Below, in pieces: positions 32,501 to 39,876 of a stretch of DNA of 64,000 nucleotides (within the stretch, counting starts at the first letter, position 1; each line of letters opens with the position of its first letter). The notes beneath the pieces were generated by a model. It was not told where the DNA came from, searched no databases, and saw only the letters and a program-made list of their open reading frames with translations. Origin of the DNA: Pratylenchus scribneri (Eukaryota > Nematoda > Chromadorea > Rhabditida > Pratylenchidae); contig JAQSEB010000005.1 in assembly GCA_030063045.1 (NCBI GenBank), positions 1,067,001 through 1,131,000 of the forward strand, written 5' to 3'. The translations under genes were made by a program, and so were the position numbers.

Positions 32501-34075
32501 TAAATTTTCACAATAAAACATGAGCCGTTCTTTTGGCCATAGCTAAATAAATAAGCAGCCAATTTAGGAAGCGAATTTGCCATTTGAAAGCTCTAAATGT
32601 CCTCTAAATAGTGGCTTTTCTAATTTTTAAAAATTTAATAATTTGTAAAATAAGCGATCTTTCCTAAAAATGTTCGAGTTTATTATATTCAAAGACATAT
32701 AATAATTTTGAAATTTTATATTTCAATAAAATAGAAAAGGCAACTTTTTAGAGAATATTTAGGGTTTTTAAATGACAAATCGTCTTCCTGAATTTGTTCA
32801 TTTTTGAATGATGAGATTTAGCCAAAAACTTTGGGCGACTACCGCCGAATGAATAATTGTATCGGTTTTTGGCCGATAACTCAACAAGGAAGCAACCAAT
32901 TTAAAGAAGTATATATACCATTTGAAATCATAAACTGGCATCCAAAAAGTGGCTTTTTTACAATTTTAAGATATTAGTCCTTTAAAAATAATACATATCT
33001 TTGAATTTAAAAACCCAAATATTTTGAGGAAAATTCGTTTATTTTACAAATTGTTTTAAAAAATAAAATTGCCACTTTTTAGAGGACATTTAGGTCTTTC
33101 AAATGGCATATCGCCTTCCCAAATTGGTTGCTTCCTTATTGAGTTATGACAAAAAGAATGAATTTAAAATACTGAAATTCACTATTTTGCCCCATCTAAT
33201 CCATTTCATTTATAATTATAATTAATTTTCCCTCCAATTTAAAGTGATGGCTATGTGACTTTGCAAGAATTCATGGCATTCATGATCAACAAAGAGACGG
33301 AGAATGTTCGTTCGAGTGAGGAAATTGAGATGGCATTCCGGGCACTTTCCAAGGAATTGCGTCCATATGTCACTGCGGAGGAACTTTATGCGGTATGTCT
33401 CAAAAATTGGGAGGAATTAGCCTTATTTAAAGGAAAAACTTTCTGGAATAAACTACAAAATTTTCTGAAACAAAATTCACAAATGTTTACAGAAAAAACG
33501 AATATCTTTCCTCGGAATTAATACAAAATATTTCCGAAATACAAAGCAACTTAAAATCAAAATTACTTCGGAAATGAAATTAGAGAAATATGAAATTAAA
33601 AATCAGAAATAGAATTTGGAATGAAAAACAAAAATAACAAAAAAAAGAAATCAGAATCTTTTGGGAGGTAGAATTTTGCCTTTAACAAACATTCAATTTT
33701 TGAATATTCCCATCGGCAATAAAATATGTCAATTAAAAACAAAGATTTTTCATGAAGAAACAAACAAAAAATTTGGCACTTTTTCGATTTCACAAGAAAA
33801 TAAATATAAAATAGATAAATATAAAAACAAATTTATGGCTTAATACAATTTAAATTAAATTGAGAATATTTAGGCATATTTGCTGCTAAAAATAATCAAA
33901 AAATCTTAAATTAAAGAATATTAATTATTTATTCCCATTTTTTCAGAATTTGAGCCCGGAACAGGCCGAATATTGCATAAAGCGGATGAAACCCTACGTG
34001 GATGCGGTCTCATGCCGGACAATTGCCGGCGCACTGGATTTCGAACAATTCGTCCATTCGATGTTTCAAAGCTGA
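5526..34075 (+). CDS. spc-1: Alpha-spectrin, complete gene, 29 exons
   Basis: Alpha-spectrin pairs with beta-spectrin into the tetramer that cross-links actin under the plasma membrane. The 29 exons listed in the next three entries join without a stop into 7,296 nt, 2,431 residues plus stop, very close to the length I know for Caenorhabditis SPC-1 (about 2,427). Order: short acidic/proline N-terminus; the single tetramerisation helix ([20 protein letters not shown], residues about 28-47); then tandem three-helix spectrin repeats with the recurrent F-x-R-D-x-D/E-E-x-x-x-W core. An SH3 domain is inserted at about 990-1047 and the C-terminus has EF-hands. Start ATG 5526 is the only in-frame choice before ILESAEDIQ. 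Introns make up about three quarters of the span; the largest (intron 22, 2,074 nt) and intron 12 carry satellites. Two introns are GC-AG. No frameshift or stop is seen, so the gene looks functional. Confidence 0.97.
5930..6275. mobile_element. Palindromic MITE-like element, family A (intron 1)
   Basis: Inverted arms share CTCTAAAAAGTGGC / GCCACTTTTTAGAG and outer GGCCATAACTC-like / TATGGCCAAAAGAATGGCC ends around a short A+T-rich centre. No open reading frame. Ends are approximate. Other copies lie in introns 4, 7, 20, 25, 26 and 27. Confidence 0.7.
9010..9312. mobile_element. Palindromic family A element (intron 4)
   Basis: Left arm GGCCATTCTTTTGGCCATAA through CAACAAGGAAGTGACC, right arm TTGCTTCCTTGTTGAGATAT through GGCCAAAAGAATAAG. 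The TCCTCTAAAA / TTTTAGAGGA inner block is also inverted. Non-coding, no clear target-site duplication. Confidence 0.75.
9336..10390. repeat. Tandem triplication of about 352-356 bp in intron 4
   Basis: GGCAGTATTCAATC recurs at 9336, 9692 and 10044. The first two copies are practically identical over some 350 bp, implying a recent duplication. The third has diverged slightly (CATCCT to GTACTA, aagaAGACCC to gAGAACCC). The unit comprises arms of palindrome family A. Confidence 0.9.
10830..11110. mobile_element. Palindromic MITE-like element, family B (intron 5)
   Basis: Arms contain GCATTGAATAGTATATAATT and ATTAAACGGTTTAAACCCAA on one side and the inverted GGTTAAACCC...ATGCATCTTCTTGAC on the other. 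It is one of about eight copies in the window (16755, 22850, 24595, 29440, 35236, 35849, 39006). Non-coding; ends approximate. Confidence 0.7.
11485..11777. mobile_element. Palindromic element, family C (intron 6)
   Basis: Starts GCATAACTCATCAAAG and ends CTTGATGATGAGTTATAAGC, with inverted inner blocks around TCAAATTAAAGAGCAAACTT. A second copy with AATAACTCATCAAAG / TTTTGATGAGTTATT ends is at about 13916-14220 in intron 8. Confidence 0.7.
11838..12006. mobile_element. hAT-like MITE with exact 8-bp target duplication GAGAATAT
   Basis: A 169-bp element with ends TAGAATAGTTCAGTC and GACTTTTAACTACTCTA, flanked on both sides by GAGAATAT (11830-11837 and 12007-12014). An 8-bp duplication fits hAT transposition. 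The interior repeats AAACCGAAAAT-type stretches and has no coding capacity. It is related to 24940-25120. Confidence 0.85.
12338..13216 (+). other. spc-1 intron 7, non-canonical GC-AG
   Basis: Frame demands a phase-2 junction (SY, then AG|A, then [12 protein letters not shown]). The only base pair giving it is GC in ACAG|GCGAGT. Using the nearby GT four bases later puts the next exon in phase 0 and meets TGA after four codons. The intron also holds a degenerate copy of the GGCCATAACTCAACAAGGAA palindrome. Confidence 0.82.
12354..12777. mobile_element. Palindromic family A element, rearranged (intron 7)
   Basis: Begins GCTATTCTTTTGGCCATAAC and ends TTGTTGAGTTACGGCCAAAT. Its right arm block (GCCACTTTTTAGAGGATAT) appears twice in different states (about 12590 and 12684), suggesting an internal duplication. 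Confidence 0.6.
13533..14325 (+). other. spc-1 intron 8, non-canonical GC-AG
   Basis: [18 protein letters not shown] requires the junction at CAG|GCAAGT, a perfect match to the GC-donor consensus AG|GCAAGT. The next GT downstream gives a frameshift. The intron also carries a palindromic element at about 13916-14220. Confidence 0.87.
13916..14220. mobile_element. Palindromic element, family C (intron 8)
   Basis: Inverted ends AATAACTCATCAAAG and TTTTTTGATGAGTTATT enclose an A+T-rich palindrome similar to 11485-11777. Non-coding. Confidence 0.65.
16577..17276 (+). other. SH3 domain of alpha-spectrin, split by intron 11
   Basis: Residues about 990-1047 read [20 protein letters not shown], then [19 protein letters not shown] and [13 protein letters not shown]. 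The ALYDY-like start, the tandem WW at the ligand groove and the VPAAYVK end are the classic spectrin SH3 signature. Intron 11 (16678-17209) splits the first Trp codon of the pair, TG|G. Confidence 0.95.
16755..17010. mobile_element. Palindromic family B element (intron 11)
   Basis: Contains GACGCATTGAATGGTATATA, GGTTTGGTCAACAATTAAAG and the inverted GGTTAAACCCAAACC half, as in the copy at 10830-11110. Non-coding. Confidence 0.65.
17655..18750. repeat. 22-bp satellite in spc-1 intron 12
   Basis: About fifty copies of TCGCAAATCAGAATTTGTGT plus TT, with variable T-run length and CGC/TGC/ACA variants; the right third is most uniform. All three plus frames stay open over long distances, giving apparent proteins of QNLCF/KSEFVF/IRICVF type. 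These are artefacts of a simple repeat inside an intron. The CGCAAATCAGAATT core recurs in the intron 22 satellite. Confidence 0.95.
20622..21081. mobile_element. Palindromic element, family D (intron 16)
   Basis: Ends TTTGCGCACCCGAATTTTC and GAAAATTCGGGTGCACAAA are near-perfect inverted repeats. Inside, two arms repeat a GGCACTTAACTTTTGTT- and CATAACTTTTTTA-type pattern. About 460 bp, non-coding, no clear target duplication. Confidence 0.75.
21888..21965 (+). other. tRNA-like relic in spc-1 intron 17
   Basis: TAGCTTAATGG matches the polymerase III A box (tRNA positions 8-19). AGTTCAATTCC, about 45 nt later, matches a B box. The 7-bp ends do not pair as an acceptor stem and the T-stem is broken, so this is at most a tRNA pseudogene or SINE head. 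Confidence 0.35.
22850..23225. mobile_element. Palindromic family B element with internal 4x expansion (intron 19)
   Basis: Same arms as other family B copies, but GGTTTGGTCAACAATTAAAG and the following ATTAAACGGTTTAAACCC are repeated about four times in tandem (22925-23110, unit about 55 bp). This lengthens one arm only. Confidence 0.75.
23590..23830. mobile_element. Palindromic family A element, partial (intron 20)
   Basis: Starts TTTCTTTTGGCCATAACTCA and carries CCCCTAAAAAGTGATATTTC; the opposite arm is strongly eroded. Non-coding. Confidence 0.5.
24595..24895. mobile_element. Palindromic family B element with 2x internal repeat (intron 21)
   Basis: Contains AACGCATTGAATGGTATATA and two tandem copies of the GGTCAACAATTAAAGGGTAT unit, then the inverted half. 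Non-coding. Confidence 0.65.
24940..25120. mobile_element. hAT-like MITE with exact 8-bp target duplication ATTAATTG
   Basis: A 181-bp element with near-perfect inverted ends TAGAGTAGTTCAAAGTCGGT and ACCGACTTTGAACTATTCTA, flanked by ATTAATTG at 24932-24939 and 25121-25128. The interior is rich in AAACCGAAA motifs. Non-coding; same family as 11838-12006 and the disrupted copy around 28117-28785. Confidence 0.9.
25624..25861. mobile_element. MITE with long perfect inverted ends and TA duplication (intron 22)
   Basis: The ends are perfect inverted repeats over about 24 bp (CCGTAAATATTCTATTAGTA onward and its complement), flanked by TA on both sides (25622-25623, 25862-25863). This fits a Tc1/mariner-type non-autonomous element of 238 bp. 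Related partial copies with ACCGTATTTTCTCTATTAGA ends occur at about 7966-8092 and 32340-32431. Confidence 0.8.
25925..27460. repeat. 25-bp satellite in spc-1 intron 22
   Basis: About sixty copies of AATCAGAATTACAATTACAA plus TTACA. ATTACA sub-units are inserted or lost, and a CGCAAATCAGAATT variant is scattered through. It makes up most of the largest spc-1 intron. Confidence 0.95.
27923..28097. mobile_element. hAT-like MITE, target duplication CTTATAAT/CTCATAAT (intron 23)
   Basis: A 175-bp palindrome from TAGGGTTGACAAAATCGGTT to GAACCGACTTTGTCCAACTC plus TA. The flanking 8-mers CTTATAAT and CTCATAAT differ at one base. The interior consists of GAACCGAAA-type repeats. Confidence 0.75.
28202..28704. 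mobile_element. GC-rich hAT-like MITE with exact target duplication CTTTAAAA, nested (intron 23)
   Basis: A 503-bp element with inverted ends TAGGGTTGCGCCCCCGC and GCGGGGGCGCAACCCTA, flanked by CTTTAAAA at 28194-28201 and 28705-28712. Each arm is a dense GCGGGG/CCCCGC repeat and the centre is A+T-rich. It sits inside an older element whose halves (TAGAGTAGTCCAATCC at 28117, AACCGACTTAGGAGC near 28770) resemble 24940-25120. Frames through it are not coding. Confidence 0.92.
29440..29725. mobile_element. Palindromic family B element, opposite orientation (intron 24)
   Basis: Reads TTGGTTTAAACCGTTTAATA then TAATTGTTGACCTAACATCA and TATATACCATTAAATGCAAC, the complement of the family B left arm. 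Non-coding. Confidence 0.65.
30160..30450. mobile_element. Palindromic family A element, degenerate (intron 25)
   Basis: GGCCTATAATTCTATGAGGC to TAAAGCCCTAAAACTCCTAT, inverted against CCATTTTTTAGAAGACATTT and CATATCGTCTTCCTTTAATT. Non-coding. Confidence 0.5.
31084..31246. mobile_element. hAT-like MITE with exact target duplication CTTTTTGC (intron 26)
   Basis: A 163-bp palindrome from TAGAGATCGG to CCGATCTCTA, flanked by CTTTTTGC at 31076-31083 and 31247-31254. The interior carries CGGGTTCGGGTT/AACCCGAAC-type repeats. It has itself landed at the edge of a family A element that resumes at 31255. Confidence 0.9.
31255..31530. mobile_element. Palindromic family A element (intron 26)
   Basis: Starts TATAACTCAACAAAAAAAAC and contains CATAAATGTCCTCTAAAAAG plus the right arm around GGACATTTTCAACTTTTCAT. 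Degenerate and non-coding. Confidence 0.5.
31994..34075 (+). other. C-terminal EF-hand region of alpha-spectrin
   Basis: Exons 27-29 encode the calmodulin-like tail that helps the beta-spectrin/actin end of the dimer. The first loop, [12 protein letters not shown] (about residues 2294-2305), departs from the canonical calcium pattern, with Leu at position 5 and Gln at position 12. The second, [12 protein letters not shown] (about 2337-2348), has the canonical D-x-N-x-D-G-Y-x-T-x-x-E set and should bind calcium. A further helical pair without a good loop ends [13 protein letters not shown]. Confidence 0.92.
32527..33160. mobile_element. Two adjacent palindromic family A elements (intron 27)
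   Basis: The first spans about 32527-32850 (TTCTTTTGGCCATAGCTAAA to GATGAGATTTAGCCAAAAAC). The second spans about 32864-33160 (TTTTTGGCCGATAACTCAAC to TTATTGAGTTATGACAAAAA). Both keep the CTAAATAGTGGC / GCCACTTTTTAGAG inner blocks in inverted form. Confidence 0.65.
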
Positions 34076-34208
34076 AAACAAATCCAAATCATCGAATATT
34101 ATTTCAACTTGAAAATTTTATGCAAATTTTTTCTGCTGAACCCAAATCCCCCCACTGCCCATCCTTCATAAATTTTTTTTTTGCTAATTATTAAATCAGG
34201 CCAATAAT

Positions 34209-34214
34209 AATAAA
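34209..34214 (+). terminator. Poly(A) signal of spc-1
   Basis: AATAAA 133 nt after the spc-1 stop. A second AATAAA at 34375-34380 is an alternative. Confidence 0.6.
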
Positions 34215-34490
34215 TTATTTAATTCATTCGCCAAAAAGTGTCAACCATCAATATTTTGCATTGTATTTTCTTTGAATCAGCTGCAATCGCACATTTTCCA
34301 ATTTTTTTTAATTTTATGAATAATTATCCAATTTGCTTCTTTTCATTATATTTAAATTTATTGTTTAAAAATGGAATAAATGCTTCAAAAAATGTGCAAA
34401 ATATTATGGAAAAAATTGAAATTTTAGAATCCAATTGTCATAAAAAAATTCACAGGAATCATTGGCGCACACAGGTCTAGTACCTTATTA

Positions 34491-34823
34491 CGACACTTGC
34501 GGATAAAAACGGTCTGGCGCGACGATGGTGGTAAAGCTATTGTGGAATTGTTTATAACATATTATAAGGTATAAAATTAGCTACAAAATGGCATCAAATA
34601 GTTTGGTAAATTTTTAGTATTCACCGAGTTATGGCCAAAAAACCGTTGGTTTAATTAAAATTGTATTTTTGGCTGTTTTTTGGCCATAACTAGGTGAATA
34701 TTCAACATTGGCCAATGCTTTTGATGTCATTTTGTAGCTAATTTAATGCCTTATATTCCATAATCAATTCCACAATAGCTTTACCACCATCGGCGCACCC
34801 GATCATTTCGTCCGTAAGCGTCG
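34491..34823. mobile_element. Palindromic element, family E
   Basis: Inverted ends CGACACTTGCGGATAAAAAC and TTTCGTCCGTAAGCGTCG, then GGTAAAGCTATTGTGG / CCACAATAGCTTTACC, with GTTATGGCCAAAAAACCG at the centre. A second copy is at 39545-39876. It lies in the spacer between spc-1 and the LOTUS-like gene; the rest of that spacer (34215-35000) holds nothing I recognise. Confidence 0.75.
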
Positions 34824-34990
34824 AGTCCGGATTGAATAATTGTTGGGGCCCTAAAATTTCTTTTTTACCCACAATAATTTATTCAGCACATAAATTTTTG
34901 TGTGATCAATAAGCCATTTCTCCCATTTTTGCTTGCCAAATATTATTAAAATAAAATAAAAATCTAAATTTTATTTTGAAAACTTTAAAT

Positions 34991-35010
34991 ATTTTTGCAG
35001 AAAATTTCAG
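34991..35010 (+). promoter_or_regulatory. Candidate spliced-leader acceptor of the LOTUS-like gene
   Basis: ATTTTTGCAG ends at 35000 and AAATTTCAG at 35010, 25 and 15 nt before the ATG at 35026. A clean acceptor immediately before the first ATG with no credible upstream exon is typical of trans-spliced nematode mRNAs. Confidence 0.45.
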
Positions 35011-35025
35011 CTAGACATCAAATTG

Positions 35026-38000
35026 ATGGAAAACAACTCAATCAATTTTCAAGAATTCAAGGAACAAATTCAATTTGTTTTATGTACTCTTCATAATGGA
35101 TATAGTGATATGAACGAATTTAGAAAAGATTTTATGTAAATTTAATATTTTAATTTGTTAATTTATTTTCGGATGGTTTTTAATTTGGCGAAAAAAAATT
35201 GAAAATGGCCAAAAAAACATTGAAAATGGCGAAAAATTTATAACGGTTTAACGGTTTGTCCTAGGCCCCCCAAACCTTATACCAAATTGATAGATCTCTT
35301 CAAGATGCGTCGATTGGTATACATTTTGTGGTGGTTTGATAAAGAATTAAGGGTTTTAAACCACTTAAACCATTTTTATGGATTTTGGTTCAAAACCAAT
35401 TAAACCATGACAAATTATATACCAATCGACGCGTCTCGACGAGCTCTATTCAATTTTGGGTATATGGTTTATGGGACAAACTGTTAAACCGTTATAAACT
35501 TTTCGCCATTTTCAATACTCTTTTCGCCATTTTAAACATTTCCCTTTATTTTCTAGTGAGGATAATTTTTTCGACCCTGAAGTGAAGGCACGTGCATTTG
35601 GTTATCCATCCCTCCGTGAACTGCTTGAATCAGAGGAAATGGAGGAATTTGTCAAAATTGAAAAGGATATTACAAAACATGGGGTCAATAAATTATAAAT
35701 TATTTAAAAATTATATATTTTTAAGGATACACCAAATGTCATTTATAAAGGAAAACATATTGATGGATGTTCTTCAATTTTTGAAGCAATGAAAATATCG
35801 GCAGAGGAGAAACAAAAAAAGTAGTGAGGGAAAATTAGGTGCTAGGTCAATTCCACAATAGTGCAAATGTGAGGGTTTTCGTCTTATAATAAATCAGAAG
35901 CCAGTTTTAGACCCACCCAGAGGGTGGCGATTTTGCCATATTTATATGGCATTTGCCATATTTTTGACCATCTCGCCATATTTTTTCCATATTTTTGACT
36001 TTTGTGACGAGCACTTTTTGCTAAAATTTTTTTTGTTATCAGCCATTTTTGACAAAAAATTTTCGTTTCACAACCATATTTGGCTAAAATTTTTCGCTGC
36101 GCGGCAATATTTTTAAGAAATAATACAGAAAATATAAAAAATAAATGTTTTATAATCAAATTTATATAGAATTTTAAGCATTTTAAACATTGCCATATTT
36201 TTTGCCATATTTTTGAAAAATTTTGCCATATTTTTCCGGATTTTTGAAGGCAAATGCCATATTTTCGCTCAGACGAGATCGCCACCCTGGACCCACCTTA
36301 TACCATTTTGTAGATCTCATCGGAGACGCATCGAATGGCATATAATTTGTTATGGTTTGGCCCAAAAAACGGGAAAAATGGTTTAAGCGGTTTAATACCC
36401 TTTAATTTTGTTCCAAACCATGATAAATTATATACCACTCGATACGTCTTGATGAGATCTACAAATTGGTTTAAGGTTTGTGGGGTCTAAAAAACTGGTT
36501 TCTGATTTATTATAAGTCGAAAACGCTCACATTTGCCTATTTTTGAATTGACCCCGGACGGGAAAATTAAATATTTATTTTTATGTTATATTTTAAGAGA
36601 ACAACGGAAACAATATTGGCGAGAAAAAAATCGGTAAAGTTGGATTAAATCAATGAAAATATTTTTTTTCAAGATTGAACGAAATGTGCAAAGAAAGGAT
36701 GCCGCCGGAATCACCATCTGTCATCAGAATAAATCCGCGCCATCAGAATGAAACTGCATCACAAAATGCTTCCATCATCAATCAAAAATCATCGGCGGGA
36801 GCAAAAAAATTAGCCTCCTTAATTTCCCATATTCTTTCACAGAGATTTGCAAGCAATAATACCCGTTATTATTGGCAGGAAAATCAACAACAATCCCAGC
36901 AATCATCGTCTTCACTCTTTCATAGTAGATCAGCAGTTCTTTCGTTTAATAATGGTTTAAAAATTTTGATTTTATCAATTTCCATTTTAAACATTTACTA
37001 TTAGGTGGTGGCAATGGCAATAAAAATCGTAGGAATCATTTGGTAAGATTCGGCCATAATTTTGTTCTCGGCAGCAGCAATCATCGCAATCGATGTGCAT
37101 TATTCCCCAAAATTGAAGGAGATCCGTTGCCAGATTGGGAGAAAGTAGTAAGTGAAATGGAGGAATTTTTGATTTTTCCATAGATAGATAGGGACCGGAT
37201 TTGAAGGTATTAAAAATTGTGAAAAGGTACCTAAAAAAGGTACTAAAAATGGCTAATAAAAAGGTAAAAAAAAATTGAAAAAAGGTATAAAAAAGGTAAA
37301 TAAAAATTTACTTAAACCAAAAAATAATGAAAAAAAATTTTCAAAATTGATGAAATTCAATAAAATTCAAAATCAAGGCAATCAAAAATGCAAAATGATC
37401 ATTTTTTCGTTGATTTTGCAGATTAGGTAAATTACGAAATTTTTTTTGGGGGTAAAAAATTCGCAATTATATTTGGTAGCAATTCAGTCTCAAATTCTCA
37501 ATGTTCCCTTCATTCAAAATAATCATAATATATTGAAAAATTAATTTTTTTTTTTGAAAAAAAAATACTAAAATTTCATCAAATTCAAGATTTTTGTCCA
37601 AAATATTTTTCAATTTTTAGGCATTTTTCTCTGAAAATTACTAAAAAAAGTTAAAATAAGGTAACAAAAAGGTATGTAAAAAAGTGAAAAATAGGTATTA
37701 TAAAACCCTCAATTTTGCTATCGAACACCGAAATAAACATGTTTTTCGTGCATTACAAGCCACATTATGAGTTCGCAAAAAATGGTATATACCTTTAAAA
37801 TCCGGTCTCTATTCATAAATGATAAATCCACTATTTAATACCATTTAAGAAAATAATATTTTTTTGATTGCAGGACAAAAAAGCCGCCGCCGATGAAGAG
37901 GAATTCGACTACATGAAACTTATGGAGGATCAATATTCGCAATCATTTGCCGGGGGAATCAAGCCGCCAATGGCGGATCCAAACAGCAATGGTTGGGTGG

Positions 38001-38437
38001 CGGCATTTCCAACTGCTGCTAGAGCAACATTGACGCCCAATTATTTAATGCAAAATAGAGTGTCACTGGCTACGTACTAATTCCTTTTAAATTCGATCAT
38101 AGGATAAAAAATTTACAATTTTTGCAACTGTAATAATAAGCGGCAACAAATTTATTTATAATATTGCTCAAAAATGGCAAAATATTTTTATATTTAATAT
38201 TGCAGTTTATCACCTGCTGAGTGGTTGGTGACTGCTACTGGCTTCAATGCCCAGCCCCCAACGACGACATCGATGCAAGCAGACAATGCCGCACAATTCG
38301 CGCCGCCATCAATAACTCAACAACAAATACATGAAATTGACTCACATACCGCCGATCCAAATACCCATTTGAGTTTGCCCCCCGGCAGCAGAGTTCGTGT
38401 GACCATCTCCGCCGCTTCCATCCGCCGTTTCTGCTGA
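35026..38437 (+). CDS. LOTUS/OST-HTH-like domain protein, 8 exons
   Basis: The model joins 35026-35135, 35557-35683, 35726-35820, 36598-36633, 36674-36954, 37005-37147, 37874-38073 and 38206-38437: 1,224 nt, 407 residues plus stop, in phase throughout. Residues about 7-75 (FKEQIQFVLCTLHNGYSDMN, then AFGYPSLRELLESEEMEEFV and KIEKD) fit the LOTUS/OST-HTH winged-helix fold of TDRD5/TDRD7/MARF1-type proteins, notably the LGF-x-S-L-x-x-L-L core. The rest is low-complexity (S/Q/N-rich in exon 5), with an acidic DEEEFDYMKLMEDQ and a conserved-looking EGDPLPDWEKV. I see no Tudor or NYN domain. LOTUS proteins usually act in germline RNA granules; that role is inferred here. The exon 2 donor (GGG|GTCAAT) and the 36-nt exon are the least certain parts. 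Introns 1 and 3 contain palindromic elements. Confidence 0.7.
35236..35500. mobile_element. Palindromic family B element in intron 1 of the LOTUS-like gene
   Basis: TATAACGGTTTAACGGTTTG at one end and AAACTGTTAAACCGTTATAA at the other, with GCGTCGATTGGTATACATTT / AAATTATATACCAATCGACG inside. Close to a perfect palindrome. Confidence 0.8.
35849..36555. mobile_element. Family B element with longer arms, interrupted by a hAT-like MITE
   Basis: Outer arms GTCAATTCCACAATAGTGCA / ATTTTTGAATTGACC and TCTTATAATAAATCAGAAGC / TTTCTGATTTATTATAAG surround the family B core. An empty-site relative lies at 39006-39420. The insertion at 35918-36289 splits the left arm. Confidence 0.8.
35918..36289. mobile_element. 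hAT-like MITE with exact target duplication GACCCACC
   Basis: A 372-bp palindrome with ends CAGAGGGTGGCGA and TCGCCACCCTG and repeated GCCATATTTT motifs, flanked by GACCCACC at 35910-35917 and 36290-36297. It is nested in a family B element. CAGNG ends with 8-bp duplications are typical of hAT elements. Confidence 0.88.
36598..36633 (+). other. 36-nt micro-exon of the LOTUS-like gene
   Basis: ATATTTTAAG|A...TCG|GTAAAG frames a 36-nt exon reading KEQRKQYWREKN and leaving phase 2 unchanged, so the mRNA stays in frame with or without it. It continues the basic/acidic helix EEKQKK before it. The next intron is only 40 nt and ends TTTTTTTTCAAG. Confidence 0.55.
37189..37811. mobile_element. Palindromic element filling most of intron 6 of the LOTUS-like gene
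   Basis: Inverted ends TAGGGACCGGATTTGAAGGT and ATACCTTTAAAATCCGGTCT plus CTA. The interior has AAAAGGTA repeats in the left arm. No target duplication recognised. Non-coding. Confidence 0.65.
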
Positions 38438-39005
38438 ATTCTGCAACTCAAACAGCCACAAATATTATCATATCACCAAATACTACAAATAACAACGATG
38501 AAACACAACTGCTAGGCAAAATTTCAAATCATCAAATATATTATTTAAACTTGTCAAATTTTTTTTATATTTTTCAATTGATTTTTAATTTTTTTTAACA
38601 TATCAATACATTAAAAGTATCCTAGAGTATAAATCGATGGTTCATATTCAATTTGAAATGGTCGATTCCGGCGAGATTTATTCAATTTTAAAAATATTAG
38701 GCCAGTTTAAAAACCGGTTTAAAAGTCCAAAATTTGAGTTGACCACAAATTTTAACTCAAAATATTTAATTCGATTTGAAACTGAATCAGATTCCACCCA
38801 AAAAATATCAAATGAGCAATAGAGTAAAGCTTTAAGAATAAAATAGAACATGCCAAATTCAGAATTGATTGCAAATATAAATTTTCTACTCGCCAAGTCC
38901 CACTGCCCTATATAAATTTTTTTTTCAACTCCGCAATTTTTAATTTTATTTGCTAATGAATCACAAATGATGCTGTAGTGTAGTCGTTGTGCCATCTTCG
39001 TACGG

Positions 39006-39420
39006 GGTCAATTCCTCAATAGGCAAGGGGTAGTGCAAATGTGGGCGATTCCTCAATAGTGCAAATGTGGACGATTTCGACTTATAATAAATCAGAAACC
39101 GGTTTTAGAACCCACAAACCTTATACCATTTTGTAGATCTCCTCGAGATGCATCGAATGGTATATAAATTGTTATGTTTTAGTCAAAATTTGAGGCTATT
39201 AAACCGTTCAAACCATTTTTCCAGTTTTTGGTTTAAAACTCTTTAATTTTAGGCCAAACCATAACAATTTATATACCATTCGATGCGTCTAGATGAGATC
39301 TACAAAATGGTATAAGGTTTGTATGGTCTAAAACTGGTTTCTGATTTATTAGAAGTCGAAAACTTATATTTGCAGAATTTGTGGACATGCCCAATTTGTA
39401 ACATTTTGGAATCGACCTAG
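39006..39420. mobile_element. Family B element with long arms
   Basis: GTCAATTCCTCAATAG through ACTTATAATAAATCAGAAAC to CTGGTTTCTGATTTATTAGA and TTTTGGAATCGACCT. Contains TGCATCGAATGGTATATAAA / TTTATATACCATTCGATGCG. Confidence 0.75.
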
Positions 39421-39544
39421 CACCTGTCCCGTCCCTCTTCATATGAACATTTGGCATAATAATAATTATTTAAATGCATATATTTTATTTTTTTTTAATT
39501 AAAATAAATAATAAATATCATGACATATCCGGCTTTATCCTACT

Positions 39545-39876
39545 GCGACACTTGCGGACGAAATGATCTGCTGCCGAATGTGGTAAAGCTATTGTGGATT
39601 GGTTATATCTTATTATTAATCATAAAATTAGCTACAAAATGACATCAAAAGCTTTCACCAATATTGAATATTCACCGAGTTATGGCCAAAAAACCGACAA
39701 ATACAAAATTATTATTGAACCAACGTTTTTTTTGGCCATATCTCGGTGAATATTTAATATTGGTGAAAGCTTTTGATGTCAAATTTTAGCTAATTTTATG
39801 CTTAATAATATGCTATAAACAATGCACGAATAGCTTTACCACAATTGGCGCCAGACCATTTCGTCCGCAAGTGTCG
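39545..39876. mobile_element. Palindromic element, family E
   Basis: CGACACTTGCGGACGAAATG at the left and CATTTCGTCCGCAAGTGTCG at the right: 20-bp inverted ends, matching at 19 or 20 positions by eye. GGTAAAGCTATTGTGG and TTATGGCCAAAAAACCGACA lie inside. Related to 34491-34823. Confidence 0.82.

Larger units (their letters stand above)
24279..34075 (+). other. spc-1: spc-1 exons 21-29 (last repeats and EF-hands)
   Basis: Coding segments: 24279-24473, 25253-25519, 27594-27875, 29093-29361, 29894-30089, 30680-30959, 31994-32288, 33245-33392, 33947-34075, with TGA at 34073-34075. Exon 22 ends GED and exon 23 resumes [12 protein letters not shown] across the 2-kb satellite intron. Exon 24 to 25 splits Arg ([16 protein letters not shown]). 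Exon 26 ends DNRYT with a split Glu codon completed by exon 27 ([14 protein letters not shown]). Confidence 0.94.

Noticed and set aside
34238..34480. 80-codon frame after spc-1 as first exon of the LOTUS-like gene
   Set aside because: A+T-rich composition, overlaps the spc-1 3' region, and no donor joins it in phase to 35001; the ATG at 35026 just after clean acceptors is a better start.
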